Assembly (NCBI GenBank): GCA_045531905.1
Contig: JAZSEY010000026.1
Coordinates: 1 to 64,000 of the forward strand
Direction of reading: 5' to 3'
DNA: 64,000 nucleotides
DNA from: RGIG6919 sp045531905
GTDB taxonomy: Bacteria > Bacillota > Clostridia > Lachnospirales > Lachnospiraceae
The notes beneath the pieces were generated by a model. That model had not been told where the DNA came from. It worked only from the letters and a program-made list of their open reading frames with translations, and did no database searches. The position numbers and the translations under genes were made by a program. This document shows positions 43,744 to 53,753 of this stretch, in pieces. Positions within the stretch are counted from its first letter, which is position 1. Each line of letters begins with the position of its first letter.

Positions 43744-46388
43744 AATGATTTCTTTAATCGCTCCTGTAACTCATTCATGTATAACAACGCTTTCATCGGC
43801 GTCATATTTGTTAAGTCTAAGCCCTTCAATTCAGCAATCAATTCGCTTTCAACCTGATTGCCAAACATTGTAAGTTGCACATTTTCTTCTTGTTTTTTCT
43901 TCATTTTAGATTTTGTAATCTGTTTGGTATTATTGGCGATGTCAGAATCTGAAAGTGCAGCGGCAATTTCATTGGCGCGTTCAATAATATCTCGAGGAAC
44001 CCCTGCAAGTCTTGCAACCTGAATACCGTAACTTCTATCTGCACCACCCTGCATAATCTTTCTAAGGAAAATAATATCCTCACCTTGTTCTTTTACTGCA
44101 ATACAATAATTATGCACACCATCCAGTTTACCCTCTAACTCAGTTAACTCATGGTAATGAGTGGCAAATAAAGTCTTTGCACCAACGCAGGTATTGATAT
44201 ATTCCACAACTGCCCAGGCAATCGAAAGACCATCAAAAGTTGATGTACCACGTCCAATTTCATCTAGAATCAAAAGACTGTTTTGTGTTGCATTTCTAAG
44301 AATGTTGGCAACCTCATTCATTTCCACCATAAATGTACTTTGTCCGGAAGCCAAATCGTCAGAAGCACCCACACGGGTAAAGATTCTGTCAACCAAGCCA
44401 ATTTCAGCGGTCTTAGCCGGAACAAAGCAACCAATCTGTGCCATCAAAACAATCAACGCTGACTGACGCATATATGTAGACTTACCCGCCATATTCGGAC
44501 CGGTGATAATGGCAATGCGCTCCTCCTTCTGGTCGAGACAAGTATCATTACAGATAAACATCTGGTGATTCATCATTTTTTCCACAACAGGATGTCTGCC
44601 GTCCACAATATGAATGTGGCCATCTTCATTGATGGTTGGTCTTACATATTGGTTTTTCTCAGAAACTACAGAAAGGCTGGCGAACACATCCAGTCTCGCA
44701 ATGGCAGAAGCCGTTTTTTGCACTCTTGTCAGTTCCCCTGCCAATCGGTCTCTAAGGGCAACATAAGTCTCATATTCAAGTGCACACAATTTGTCCTGTG
44801 CACCGAGAATCACATCTGCTAATTTATCCAATTCTGCCGAGGTATAACGCTCTGCATTTGCCAGTGTTTGCTTACGAATAAAATGCTCTGGAACCAAATC
44901 TTTATAAGAATTGGTAACCTCAAAATAATATCCAAACACCTTGTTAAATTTAATACGAAGATTCTTAATACCTGTGGCTTCTTTTTCTCTTGCTTCCAAT
45001 TCAGCAAGCCAGCTTTTACCATCTGTACTGGCCTTCTTTAACATATCAATGTCTTCTGAATAGCCATCCTTAATAATGCCACCTTCTCGAATCAAAATAG
45101 GCGGTTCATCAACAATAGCATCTGAAATCCATTGAAATAAATCCTGTAAATCGTCCATATCAGCATTGATATCAACTAACAATTGCTCAGAAAATGCTTC
45201 CAACATCCTCTTTATATAAGGCAAATATTGGAGAGAAGAACGAAATGCAATCAAATCCCTTGGATTCGCAGAACGAAGAGAGATTCTTGTCATTAAACGC
45301 TCTAAGTCATAAACAGAATTTAAATATTCTCGCATCTCCTCACGGGTAATCATCTCCCGTGTCAATGCCTCCACAGCATCCAATCTATTCTCAATATCAT
45401 TTTTATTCAACAATGGTTGCTCCAAATAGGAACGTAACAGTCTTGCTCCCATTGCCGTTTTTGTCTTATCCAATACCCAGAGCAAAGAACCTTTTTTCGT
45501 CTTATCTCTAAGAGTTTCCAAAAGTTCTAGATTTCTTCTGGTAGCATTATCCAGCAGCATGTAATCGTCAACTGCATAGACCTGCAATGCACGAATATGC
45601 TCCAGCGTATTTTTCTGAGTTTCATGTAAATACTTTAAAAGTGCACCAGAAGCCATGGTTGCCGCAGGCAAATCCTTTAATCCAAGTCCCTCTAAAGTGC
45701 CAACATGAAATTGACTTAAAATCTGTTTTTCGCAGTTATGCGCATCAAAATAAATGGCATCCACAGTTGAAATCGCAATGTGCATCCGTTCACGCATATA
45801 AGAAATATCAAGTCCGGCTGTCAAAATGCTTTCTAAACCAATTAACTCCGCAGGAGAAAACTTATAGATTTCATCCTGTAGTTTCTCGATATCAGATATT
45901 TCACATACTTTAAATTCACCGGTTGTAATATCACAAAGGGCTGCACCGATAGTATAATCAGGCTTATTTTTTCCCTGCTTTTCCTCTAAAAATACAGACA
46001 TAATAAAGTTGTTCTTCTTTTCATCCAACACCTGTGTGGACATATTTGTACCAGGTGTAACAACTCGAATCACCTCACGCTTCACAAGGCCCTTCGCCTG
46101 CTTCGGATCCTCCACCTGCTCGCAGATACCCACCTTAAAACCACGTTCAATTAACTGATTCAAATACACATCACAGGCATGATAAGGAACGCCACACATT
46201 GGTGCGCGTTCCTCCAATCCACAATCTCTTCCTGTTAGAGTAAGTTCTAATTCTCTCGATACAACTTTTGCATCTTCAAAGAACATTTCATAGAAATCAC
46301 CTAAACGATAAAATATAATACAATCTTTATATTCTTCTTTTGTCTGTAAGTATTGCTCCATCATAGGAGACAATTTTCCCTTTGTCAT
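43740..46388 (-). CDS. mutS: DNA mismatch repair protein MutS
   Basis: An 882-residue mismatch-recognition ATPase. The N-terminal mismatch-binding domain has FYRLGDFYEMFFEDA, containing the phenylalanine-x-glutamate that contacts mismatches; the ATPase has Walker A TGPNMAGKSTYMRQ, LILDEIGRGTSTFDG and FATHYHEL. I choose the ATG at 46388 because AGGACGG precedes it; an ATG at 46409 has no ribosome site and would add seven residues. It follows miaB by about 28 bases and overlaps mutL. Confidence 0.97.
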   Translation of the reverse strand: MTKGKLSPMMEQYLQTKEEYKDCIIFYRLGDFYEMFFEDAKVVSRELELTLTGRDCGLEERAPMCGVPYHACDVYLNQLIERGFKVGICEQVEDPKQAKGLVKREVIRVVTPGTNMSTQVLDEKKNNFIMSVFLEEKQGKNKPDYTIGAALCDITTGEFKVCEISDIEKLQDEIYKFSPAELIGLESILTAGLDISYMRERMHIAISTVDAIYFDAHNCEKQILSQFHVGTLEGLGLKDLPAATMASGALLKYLHETQKNTLEHIRALQVYAVDDYMLLDNATRRNLELLETLRDKTKKGSLLWVLDKTKTAMGARLLRSYLEQPLLNKNDIENRLDAVEALTREMITREEMREYLNSVYDLERLMTRISLRSANPRDLIAFRSSLQYLPYIKRMLEAFSEQLLVDINADMDDLQDLFQWISDAIVDEPPILIREGGIIKDGYSEDIDMLKKASTDGKSWLAELEAREKEATGIKNLRIKFNKVFGYYFEVTNSYKDLVPEHFIRKQTLANAERYTSAELDKLADVILGAQDKLCALEYETYVALRDRLAGELTRVQKTASAIARLDVFASLSVVSEKNQYVRPTINEDGHIHIVDGRHPVVEKMMNHQMFICNDTCLDQKEERIAIITGPNMAGKSTYMRQSALIVLMAQIGCFVPAKTAEIGLVDRIFTRVGASDDLASGQSTFMVEMNEVANILRNATQNSLLILDEIGRGTSTFDGLSIAWAVVEYINTCVGAKTLFATHYHELTELEGKLDGVHNYCIAVKEQGEDIIFLRKIMQGGADRSYGIQVARLAGVPRDIIERANEIAAALSDSDIANNTKQITKSKMKKKQEENVQLTMFGNQVESELIAELKGLDLTNMTPMKALLYMNELQERLKKSL

Positions 46389-46416
46389 ATTGTTTTCCGT
46401 CCTGTTCATGCCAAAT

Positions 46417-47832
46417 TTAATTGGCTTTCATTTCACCGTAATAATAAAATCCCTTACATTCCTTTAGTTTCACCTGGAAGAACTTTCCAACCATAGAGGC
46501 GTCACCAGGGAAATGCACCAGTAAATTATTAGACAATCTACCTGTAACATATCCATCTAACTGTGAATTCACTTCTTCCACCAAGGCTTCCATTATTTTG
46601 CCTTCATGAATCTTTGTTTGCTCCGCAGCAATATCCTGTACAAGGTTTAACAATCTGTCAAATCTATCCTTCACCACATCCTCTGGAATCTGATCCTCTC
46701 TGGCAGCTGCCGGAGTACCGGTTCTCTTGGAATAAATAAAGGTAAATGCCGAATCATATCGCACCTGTCTCACAACATCCATGGTTTCCTGATGGTCTTC
46801 TTCCGTCTCACCCGGATATCCCACAATAATATCTGTTGTTAAAGACAAATCCGGCATGGCAGTTTTTAATTTATCTACCAATTCCAAATATGCTTCCTTT
46901 GTATAGCGACGATTCATGTCCTTTAACAATCTGCTACTACCAGACTGTACAGGCAAATGGAGATGTCTGCATATCTTCTTGGAATCCTTCATAACTGCAA
47001 TTAAATCGTCGGACAAATCCTTCGGATGAGAAGTCATAAAACGAATTCGTTTCAATCCATCAATCTTCTCTACTTCCTGTAATAGTTCAGCAAAGGTCAT
47101 CGGATTATCAAGTGTTTTTCCATAGGAATTCACATTCTGACCAAGTAGCATAACCTCTACCACACCGTCTGCTACCATTGCTTCAATCTCTCTAATGATA
47201 TCTTTTGGATCACGACTTCTTTCTCTGCCTCTTACATAAGGTACAATGCAATAACTACAGAAATTATTGCAGCCAAACATAATGTTTACACCAGCTTTGA
47301 AGCTGTATTTTCGAGTGCTAGGTAAATCCTCAACAATCTCATCTGTATCCTTCCAGATATCAATGACCTGAGAATCACTCTCAAATCTTGTCTTTAATAA
47401 CTCAGCAAGTTTAAATACATTATGAGTTCCAAAAATAATATCCACATGACGATAACTCTTTTTAATCTTTGTAACTACCTCTGCTTCCTGCATCATACAG
47501 CCACAAAGCGCAATAATCATGTTAGGATTTTTAAGTTTTCTCTTCTTTAGCTGTCCCAGACGACCATAAACTCTAAGGTTTGCATTTTCTCTAACAGTAC
47601 AGGTATTGTACAACACAAAATCTGCATCCTCATCCGGTGCTTCCACATAACCAATTTGCTCCAGGATACCAATTAACTTCTCAGAATCCTTGGCATTCAT
47701 CTGGCAACCAAAGGTAGTCACGCAGTAAGTAAGTTTTCTGCCTAATTCCTGCTCTTTTTTTGCTATTATCGGTTTTAATTCCTCAATGTAGGTTAACTGT
47801 CTTGCAGTTTCTTCTCTGCTCACTTCGTTCAT
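46417..47832 (-). CDS. miaB: tRNA-2-methylthio-N6-dimethylallyladenosine synthase MiaB
   Basis: A 471-residue radical SAM methylthiotransferase acting on A37 of tRNAs. The N-terminal UPF0004 domain contributes cluster cysteines in FGCQMNAKDSE, NTCTVRENA and LCGCMMQEA; the radical SAM motif is CNNFCSYC, followed by VPYVRGRERSR. A TRAM domain (EGKIMEALVEEVNSQLDG onward) ends it. It sits just before mutS-mutL, a common order in Clostridia. Confidence 0.97.
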   Translation of the reverse strand: MNEVSREETARQLTYIEELKPIIAKKEQELGRKLTYCVTTFGCQMNAKDSEKLIGILEQIGYVEAPDEDADFVLYNTCTVRENANLRVYGRLGQLKKRKLKNPNMIIALCGCMMQEAEVVTKIKKSYRHVDIIFGTHNVFKLAELLKTRFESDSQVIDIWKDTDEIVEDLPSTRKYSFKAGVNIMFGCNNFCSYCIVPYVRGRERSRDPKDIIREIEAMVADGVVEVMLLGQNVNSYGKTLDNPMTFAELLQEVEKIDGLKRIRFMTSHPKDLSDDLIAVMKDSKKICRHLHLPVQSGSSRLLKDMNRRYTKEAYLELVDKLKTAMPDLSLTTDIIVGYPGETEEDHQETMDVVRQVRYDSAFTFIYSKRTGTPAAAREDQIPEDVVKDRFDRLLNLVQDIAAEQTKIHEGKIMEALVEEVNSQLDGYVTGRLSNNLLVHFPGDASMVGKFFQVKLKECKGFYYYGEMKAN

Positions 47833-47859
47833 GTCAATCTATAACCTCAATTCCGTATA

Positions 47860-48801
47860 TTAAATCGAATACTTGTTAATGATGCTATCCAACTTATCCA
47901 TATGGCCGGTCACTCTGTCATTTAAGGATTGCATCTTACTATTTACCAAAATGTCCTGATTATCCATTTGTGCTAAAATATCAAGTTGAGCCAAATAAGC
48001 AGGATCCTTTTCAAAGTACGCTTTTAATGTTCTAAGCGTATCCCGATATCCCATCTCCATGCGCATCTTAATATCTCTGGTTTTAAAATTCAGAGTGCCA
48101 TCAATCAAATCACCTAGATTTTGTGAAGGACGAATGAGCAAAATCTCACAGTCCGGATACAAGTCAGTATTTATGGTTGCTTTATGACTCAATGCAATCA
48201 CGATAATTTTTCTATAACCAGCATCATAAAGCGGCTTGATTGGCATATTATCTGTCATACCACCATCACGGTATAACGCACCATCCATCTCTACTGCCTC
48301 ATATATAATTGGAAGTGCCGAAGACGCTAAAACAATCTTTTCAATTCGTTCAGCACTCTTGTTGTTCAATTTTTCATATACCGCAACAGAGCCTTCCTCT
48401 AATCCATAAGGCCCCATCTTCGTAATATTTACAAACAAATCTCTGGAATCATTTGCCAGCGTTGTATAGTTAATATTGTGACGCATGATACTGAGCATTT
48501 CATTTCTGGAGAATGTACCTTCCTCCATATCGATTAAATCAGGCTCTGTATCAAATACCGTCAAAAAATTAATACTTTCCCAAAGGTCTTCACCGGCAGC
48601 CTGGGTCATAGAAGCCATTATCATCTCATTAATGGCGCCAATAGAATCTCCTGAAAATCCCTTCACCTTAGGAAATAAACCGTATTCCTCTAGTGCTTTC
48701 CATGAACCAATCTGGTAGGATCCTTTTGCTCCACCACCACAAAGCACTAACCCCCATTTATCATCGTTAGTAACCTGATTTGTTGTCATATTTTCATCCA
48801 T
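47860..48801 (-). CDS. Patatin-like phospholipase family protein
   Basis: A 313-residue patatin-fold acyl hydrolase. The oxyanion-hole loop is GGGAKGSYQ (22-30), the nucleophile elbow GDSIG (S53), and the catalytic aspartate lies in the RDGGMTDNMP segment, so the Ser-Asp dyad is intact. No signal peptide is visible. I choose the ATG at 48801: AAGGAG lies at proper distance, while the GTG nine bases upstream abuts it directly. It follows the VWA-domain gene by 21 bases. The substrate may be a membrane lipid. Confidence 0.9.
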   Translation of the reverse strand: MDENMTTNQVTNDDKWGLVLCGGGAKGSYQIGSWKALEEYGLFPKVKGFSGDSIGAINEMIMASMTQAAGEDLWESINFLTVFDTEPDLIDMEEGTFSRNEMLSIMRHNINYTTLANDSRDLFVNITKMGPYGLEEGSVAVYEKLNNKSAERIEKIVLASSALPIIYEAVEMDGALYRDGGMTDNMPIKPLYDAGYRKIIVIALSHKATINTDLYPDCEILLIRPSQNLGDLIDGTLNFKTRDIKMRMEMGYRDTLRTLKAYFEKDPAYLAQLDILAQMDNQDILVNSKMQSLNDRVTGHMDKLDSIINKYSI

Positions 48802-48822
48802 ACAAAGCACTCCTTTCTGACA

Positions 48823-50022
48823 CTATTTCGGTGCCATCAAATATTGAATAGATTCCTTCAATCCATCCACAGTCAATTGATACATATGAATTAACTCAGC
48901 CAAAGCACGCTCTGATTCCATCCAATGCGCACCATTGGTACTTGGATGATACTTTGGATTCAGCCATACAATCTTTTTATAAAATCGATTGATATACTGC
49001 ATCCATTCATAACCACTCATACCGCTATTCGGTCCACGGTAATTACCATCCACATCATAAAGTTCTTCCGGTGCCATAGCTGCATCACCAACAATAATTA
49101 CTTTATAATCCTTATCAGTAATTTTCATTAGTTGATCAATGGTAATCCAATCCCCAAGCTCGCACTCGGCAGATTTGTAAACGTGAGAATAAATACAGTT
49201 ATGGAAATAATAAGTCTTTACATCTTTAAAATGATTTGCCTTATGCACAGCCTGGAACAATGTATTACATAGTGCTGTAAACGGATACATTGTTCCGCCA
49301 CAATCAAACAATAACAGTAATTTAACCGTATTTTTTCTTGGTTTATCAAATTCTAACTTTAACATGCCGCCCTGTTTGCAGGTAGAATCGATAGTTTTAT
49401 CAATATCTAGTTCCGTCTTAGCTACATCAATACGTGAAGAATATTGACGCAATCGACGAAATGCCACCTGAAATTGGCGCATGCTTAATACTCTGTCATT
49501 TCTAAAGTCAGCATATCGATGCTCACCAATGACAGCAAAGGCTGAACGCATACCGGATTGCCCGGTCACACGGATACCACCCACATTTCTACCGGAATGA
49601 CCATAGGCTGAACCACCAGAGGTTCCAATCCAAAAATTACCACCGTTATGCTCACTGTTCTGTTCGGTCAAACGTTCCTGATACATTCTTTTTACATCGC
49701 TGGCAATTCGTTCCTGATTAAATTGATACATATCCTTGTTTGGGTCATCAGAGTCCCGATCCTCATCCGCATGTAACCAATCCAGAATCTTATCTGGAAG
49801 TACATCCTGCGACCGAATATTTTTATAGTATTCATTGAACGCCATGTCATATTTGTCATAATCTGACTCTGTCTTCACAAGAATCATACGACCAAGATAA
49901 TAGAAATTTGTAAAATTACCCTCACAAAGACCTTTATCCAAGGCATCCATAAATGTCAACCATTCAGTCATAGAGATATCTAAGCCCTTCGCCTTCAACA
50001 TGGAAAAAAAGGCTGTAAACAC
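48823..50022 (-). CDS. VWA CoxE-like protein
   Basis: A 399-residue protein with a von Willebrand factor A domain in its second half (about 232-399). The metal-binding (MIDAS) motif, usually DxSxS, reads D240-C-G-G-T-M, so the first serine is replaced by glycine as in some CoxE-like families. The N-terminal half is helical and contains a Gly-rich region (about 127-150). It starts with GTG, one base overlapping the MoxR gene, behind GGGAG. MoxR-VWA pairs act as ATP-driven chaperones for assembly or metal insertion into a target complex; no such target is visible here. Confidence 0.85.
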   Translation of the reverse strand: MFTAFFSMLKAKGLDISMTEWLTFMDALDKGLCEGNFTNFYYLGRMILVKTESDYDKYDMAFNEYYKNIRSQDVLPDKILDWLHADEDRDSDDPNKDMYQFNQERIASDVKRMYQERLTEQNSEHNGGNFWIGTSGGSAYGHSGRNVGGIRVTGQSGMRSAFAVIGEHRYADFRNDRVLSMRQFQVAFRRLRQYSSRIDVAKTELDIDKTIDSTCKQGGMLKLEFDKPRKNTVKLLLLFDCGGTMYPFTALCNTLFQAVHKANHFKDVKTYYFHNCIYSHVYKSAECELGDWITIDQLMKITDKDYKVIIVGDAAMAPEELYDVDGNYRGPNSGMSGYEWMQYINRFYKKIVWLNPKYHPSTNGAHWMESERALAELIHMYQLTVDGLKESIQYLMAPK

Positions 50023-50837
50023 TAATTTAATCTCCCTTTATTCACAACATCTAAATCTTCATCTTTTTTCACTAATACACCGAGGAATGGCAGTTCTGCA
50101 TGAATCCTGTCAGCACTAATTCCTGAGATTAACAATGCTCGAATCCAATCGACCAATTCTGATGTACTAGGTTTCTTTCTAACTTCACGGAAGCTACGAA
50201 TCCAATAAAAGGTATCCATTGCTTCTTTTAATAAATTATCTTCTAAGGCATCGAAATGTGCATGCACAATTTCAGCCATTTGTTCTTTATCCGGAAAGGC
50301 AATGTAATGGAAAATACATCTTCTAAGGAACGCATCCGGCAATTCCTTCTCGGCATTGGATGTAATAATCACGATTGGACGCTGTTTTGCCTTGATGGTC
50401 TCTCCTGTCTCATGAATATAGAACTCCATCTTATCAAGCTCCCACAGCAAGTCATTTGGAAATTCCAAATCTGCTTTATCAATCTCATCAATCAATAAGA
50501 TGACTTGCTCATCCTGATTAAAAGCCTCACCTAACTGACCAAGTTTGATGTAATGCTTGATATCATCAACACCTTCCACACCAAACTGACTGTCATAAAG
50601 TCTCTGTACAGTGTCGTAGGTATACAAACCATCCTGTGCCTTTGTAGTGGACTTAATATTCCAAATATAAAGTTTCTTTCCTAACGCCTCGCTGATTGCC
50701 TCTGCAAGCATGGTTTTTCCTGTACCGGGCTCACCTTTAATTAGCAATGGCTTTTCTAATGCGATGGCTACATCAACTGCCTGCATCAAATCATTAGAGG
50801 CAATGTATGTGCTTGTTCCTTTAAATGTAGTTCCCAT
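50022..50837 (-). CDS. MoxR-family AAA ATPase
   Basis: A 271-residue AAA+ ATPase with Walker A GEPGTGKT (35-42), Walker B VILLIDEIDKAD, sensor 1 IVIITSNAEKELPDAFLRRC and arginine finger RRC. It is the partner of the VWA protein encoded immediately downstream with overlapping ends. MoxR ATPases usually help assemble or activate enzyme complexes. It follows proA by 14 bases with AAGGAG before the ATG, but no functional link to proline synthesis is evident. Confidence 0.9.
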   Translation of the reverse strand: MGTTFKGTSTYIASNDLMQAVDVAIALEKPLLIKGEPGTGKTMLAEAISEALGKKLYIWNIKSTTKAQDGLYTYDTVQRLYDSQFGVEGVDDIKHYIKLGQLGEAFNQDEQVILLIDEIDKADLEFPNDLLWELDKMEFYIHETGETIKAKQRPIVIITSNAEKELPDAFLRRCIFHYIAFPDKEQMAEIVHAHFDALEDNLLKEAMDTFYWIRSFREVRKKPSTSELVDWIRALLISGISADRIHAELPFLGVLVKKDEDLDVVNKGRLN

Positions 50838-50851
50838 ATTCTTCTCCTTAT

Positions 50852-52093
50852 TTATTCACGAATCTGTCCATTACCGAAAATGATATACTTGACGGTAGTC
50901 AATGCAGTAAGTCCCATTGGGCCTCTTGCATGTAATTTCTGAGTACTGATACCAATCTCCGCACCAAAACCAAATTCAAAGCCATCTGTAAATCTTGTAG
51001 AAGCATTTACATATACAGCTGCCGAATCGATTTCATTTAAGAACTTCATGGAAGCACTGTAATCCTCAGTAATAATGGCTTCTGAATGACCGGTACTGTA
51101 ACGGTTAATATGGTCAATGGCCTCATCGATATCCTCTACAATCTTAACAGAGATAATCTTAGCCAAATATTCTGTTCCAAAGTCTTCTTTTGTTGCCTTA
51201 TCAATATAACTATCTATGCTACAAGCCGCTTCATCTCCACGCATCTCACACTCAGTAGCCTTTAAATCTTTGGCAATCATTGGAATTGCTTCTTTTGCAA
51301 TATCCTTATGCACAACCAAAGACTCACAGGCATTACAAACACCAAGTCTTTGCAACTTAGCATTATGAATAATTGGAAGTGCTTTTTCTAAATCTGCATT
51401 CTTATCCACATAAATGTGACAATTACCGGTTCCTGTCTCAATAACCGGCACAGTAGCATTCTGAATTACATTTTGAATCAAACCTGCTCCACCACGTGGA
51501 ATAATGACATCCACATAATCATTCATACGAATCAATTCATTTACGCTACTTCTATCCGTATCTGTAATGAGTGAAACGGCATCCGGAGTAATCTGGCATG
51601 CAAGCAATGCATCACGAATTACCTTCACCAAAGCGATATTAGAATGAATGGCATCAGAACCGCCACGTAAAATTACAGCATTACCTGTCTTAAAACATAA
51701 AGCAAAAGCATCTACTGTAACATTTGGTCTGGACTCATAAATAATACCAATCACACCCATAGGTACTCTTTTTTGACCAATCAATAATCCATTTGGCCTT
51801 TCCTTCATGGAAAGCACCTCTCCGATTGGATCTTCTAATGCAACAACCTGTCTGATTCCCTCAGCCATTCCTTCAAATCTAGCCTCAGTCAAACGCAAAC
51901 GGTCAATCATTGCATCGCTGACACCACGTAATTTTGCTGCATCAATATCCTTATCGTTCTCTGCAATAATCTCATTTTTATGTAATAATAAAGCCTTTGC
52001 CACCATTAACAACGCTTCGTTTTTCTTTGTCTGAGATAAGGTTGCCAATGTTTTGGAAGCTCTTTTTGCATTTTTTCCTAATTCTACCAACAT
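50852..52093 (-). CDS. proA: Gamma-glutamyl phosphate reductase
   Basis: A 413-residue NADPH enzyme for the second step of proline synthesis, reducing glutamyl phosphate to glutamate semialdehyde. Conserved segments include GVIGIIYESRPNVTVDAFALC, the catalytic cysteine in GVCNACESLVVH, and NASTRFTDGFEFGFGAEIGIST. Length is normal. It lies at the end of the proB, DUF896, cyclo-ligase, proA group. Confidence 0.97.
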   Translation of the reverse strand: MLVELGKNAKRASKTLATLSQTKKNEALLMVAKALLLHKNEIIAENDKDIDAAKLRGVSDAMIDRLRLTEARFEGMAEGIRQVVALEDPIGEVLSMKERPNGLLIGQKRVPMGVIGIIYESRPNVTVDAFALCFKTGNAVILRGGSDAIHSNIALVKVIRDALLACQITPDAVSLITDTDRSSVNELIRMNDYVDVIIPRGGAGLIQNVIQNATVPVIETGTGNCHIYVDKNADLEKALPIIHNAKLQRLGVCNACESLVVHKDIAKEAIPMIAKDLKATECEMRGDEAACSIDSYIDKATKEDFGTEYLAKIISVKIVEDIDEAIDHINRYSTGHSEAIITEDYSASMKFLNEIDSAAVYVNASTRFTDGFEFGFGAEIGISTQKLHARGPMGLTALTTVKYIIFGNGQIRE

Positions 52094-52105
52094 GGTACTC
52101 CTCCT

Positions 52106-52657
52106 TTATCGTGTAATCACGCGTTTTTCTGTAATAATCATATCCGGTTTTACATCGAAACCTTCTGGCTCTAACTTATCAACCATTTGAATCTCATAGG
52201 CTAGGGCAATACTATATAAAGCCTTATGCTCTGCTAAATATTTATCATAGTAACCGCCACCATAGCCAATTCTGTTACATTCCAAATCAAATGCCACACC
52301 AGGCATAATCAATAATGCATCTTCAGGAGTGATAATGTTGTCTCCCTGTGGTTCCATCACTCCAAAACTACCGGGGGCTAATTCATCCAGGGAAGAAAAC
52401 AGCACAAAATCCATTTCTTTGCCACGTACCCTGGGAGCTGCTACCTTTTTTCCTGCATACAAGGCTGACGTTATGATGTGTGTGGTATCCACTTCATTTT
52501 TTGTACTGACATACAAACAAATGGTATCCGCACATCGATATGCATCTGTAGTAAGTAATTCTCTTGTGATTACTTCGGATAATCTGTTAACAGCCTCTTT
52601 CGGCATACACATCCGTTTATCTTTAATTGTTTTTCTTGTGATAAACTTATTAATCAT
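52106..52657 (-). CDS. 5-formyltetrahydrofolate cyclo-ligase family protein
   Basis: A 183-residue enzyme that re-enters 5-formyl-THF into the folate pool as 5,10-methenyl-THF. The family motifs are the basic N-terminus, the PRV-type segment around KVAAPRVRGKEMDFVLF, and the substrate loop GYGGGYYDKYLA. It overlaps the DUF896 gene by eight bases and lies between it and proA, a grouping that has no obvious metabolic logic. Ribosome site is weak, consistent with coupling. Confidence 0.93.
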   Translation of the reverse strand: MINKFITRKTIKDKRMCMPKEAVNRLSEVITRELLTTDAYRCADTICLYVSTKNEVDTTHIITSALYAGKKVAAPRVRGKEMDFVLFSSLDELAPGSFGVMEPQGDNIITPEDALLIMPGVAFDLECNRIGYGGGYYDKYLAEHKALYSIALAYEIQMVDKLEPEGFDVKPDMIITEKRVITR

Positions 52658-52874
52658 TCTTTAATTTAGACTCCCGGACTTTCTTTAATTCACGAATCGT
52701 TCCATCTGCTTCTTTAATACTAACATTGTCAAGGGTTGCACGCATGTTACGTCTTATGCTTGCAATATACTCTTGTCTTAATGTCTGTTGTTCTAATTTC
52801 TCTTCATCCGTTAAGCCTTCCGCTTTCGACTTATGATATAATTCATTGATTCTTGCAATCTTCTCGTCTGTCAT
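52650..52874 (-). CDS. DUF896 family protein (YnzC-like)
   Basis: A 74-residue mostly helical, charged protein of the DUF896 (UPF0291) family: KIARINELYHKSKAEGLTDEE and LRQEYIASIRRNMRATLDN. The Bacillus relative YnzC is in the SOS-regulated yneA operon, but its function is unknown. Here it lies between proB (12 bases) and the cyclo-ligase (overlap), so it seems constitutively co-expressed. GGAGAT precedes the ATG. No LexA-type box was noticed upstream. Confidence 0.9.
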   Translation of the reverse strand: MTDEKIARINELYHKSKAEGLTDEEKLEQQTLRQEYIASIRRNMRATLDNVSIKEADGTIRELKKVRESKLKND

Positions 52875-52886
52875 AATATCTCCAAT

Positions 52887-53741
52887 CTATTTTGTATATG
52901 GTTTTGTCTCTAAATAGGTTACCAAATCAAAATCTTTTTGTTTATGTGCACGGAATAAGGTGCCAACATTCTCTCCTGCAAACACTTTAGCAAGATTATC
53001 AATGTCACTACCATTGATAATCACCATATCCGCACCGGAATCTGCTGCAATGGAAGCTGCTGCAATCTTAGTGGACATACCACCTGTACCATACATAGTT
53101 GCTGAGCCTTTTCCCATATGCAATAATTCTTCTGTAATCTCATCCACCTGCTCAATCATAACTGCATCCGGATTGTTGTGTGGATCATCTGTATACAATC
53201 CATCTATATCTGATAATAATACCAACAAATCAGCCTTAATAAGAGAAGCCACAATTGCAGAAAGGGTATCATTATCACCGAACTCAATCTCCTCAGTTGC
53301 CACTGTATCATTTTCATTTACAACAGGAATGACATCCAACTGCAGCAACTCGTTAAAGGTATTGATTGCATTGATGCGACGCTCATTATTAGTAATAACA
53401 TCAAAGGTTAACAACACCTGAGCCGATGATTGATGATACTCAGAAAACAGTTTTTGGTAAACCATCATCAACTGTCCCTGACCAATAGCGGCACAAGCCT
53501 GCTTTAGGGATGTAGTTCTTGGCTTCTTTCCAAGACCAATTACCTTTACGCCAACGCCGATTGCACCAGAGGAAACCAATACGACCTCCTTACCCTGATT
53601 CTTTAAATCACAAATAAAACGCACCAGTTTCTCTAATTTTAAATAATCAATATCACCTGTTTCTGTATGCACCAATGTAGATGTACCAATTTTAATTACA
53701 ATTCTCTTTTTGTTTTTTAATGCTTCTCTAAACTTGTTCAT
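52887..53741 (-). CDS. proB: Glutamate 5-kinase, PUA-less form
   Basis: A 284-residue amino-acid kinase for the first step of proline synthesis. Motifs include IVIKIGTSTLVH, VLVSSGAIGVGV, VPVVNENDTVATEE and DIDGLYTDDP. The C-terminal PUA domain of the 367-residue E. coli ProB is missing, as in many Clostridia. Since the PUA domain affects proline feedback and metal response, regulation may differ. It follows the FAD oxidoreductase by 12 bases, and AGAGGAT precedes the ATG. Confidence 0.96.
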   Translation of the reverse strand: MNKFREALKNKKRIVIKIGTSTLVHTETGDIDYLKLEKLVRFICDLKNQGKEVVLVSSGAIGVGVKVIGLGKKPRTTSLKQACAAIGQGQLMMVYQKLFSEYHQSSAQVLLTFDVITNNERRINAINTFNELLQLDVIPVVNENDTVATEEIEFGDNDTLSAIVASLIKADLLVLLSDIDGLYTDDPHNNPDAVMIEQVDEITEELLHMGKGSATMYGTGGMSTKIAAASIAADSGADMVIINGSDIDNLAKVFAGENVGTLFRAHKQKDFDLVTYLETKPYTK

Positions 53742-53753
53742 ATAAAATCCTCT

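Noticed and set aside
46389..46409. Upstream ATG of mutS as start
   Set aside because: No ribosome site before it, while AGGACGG precedes the ATG at 46388; uncertainty remains.
52960..53421. Plus-strand frame of 153 codons
   Set aside because: Antisense to proB, whose kinase motifs are intact; no start signal.
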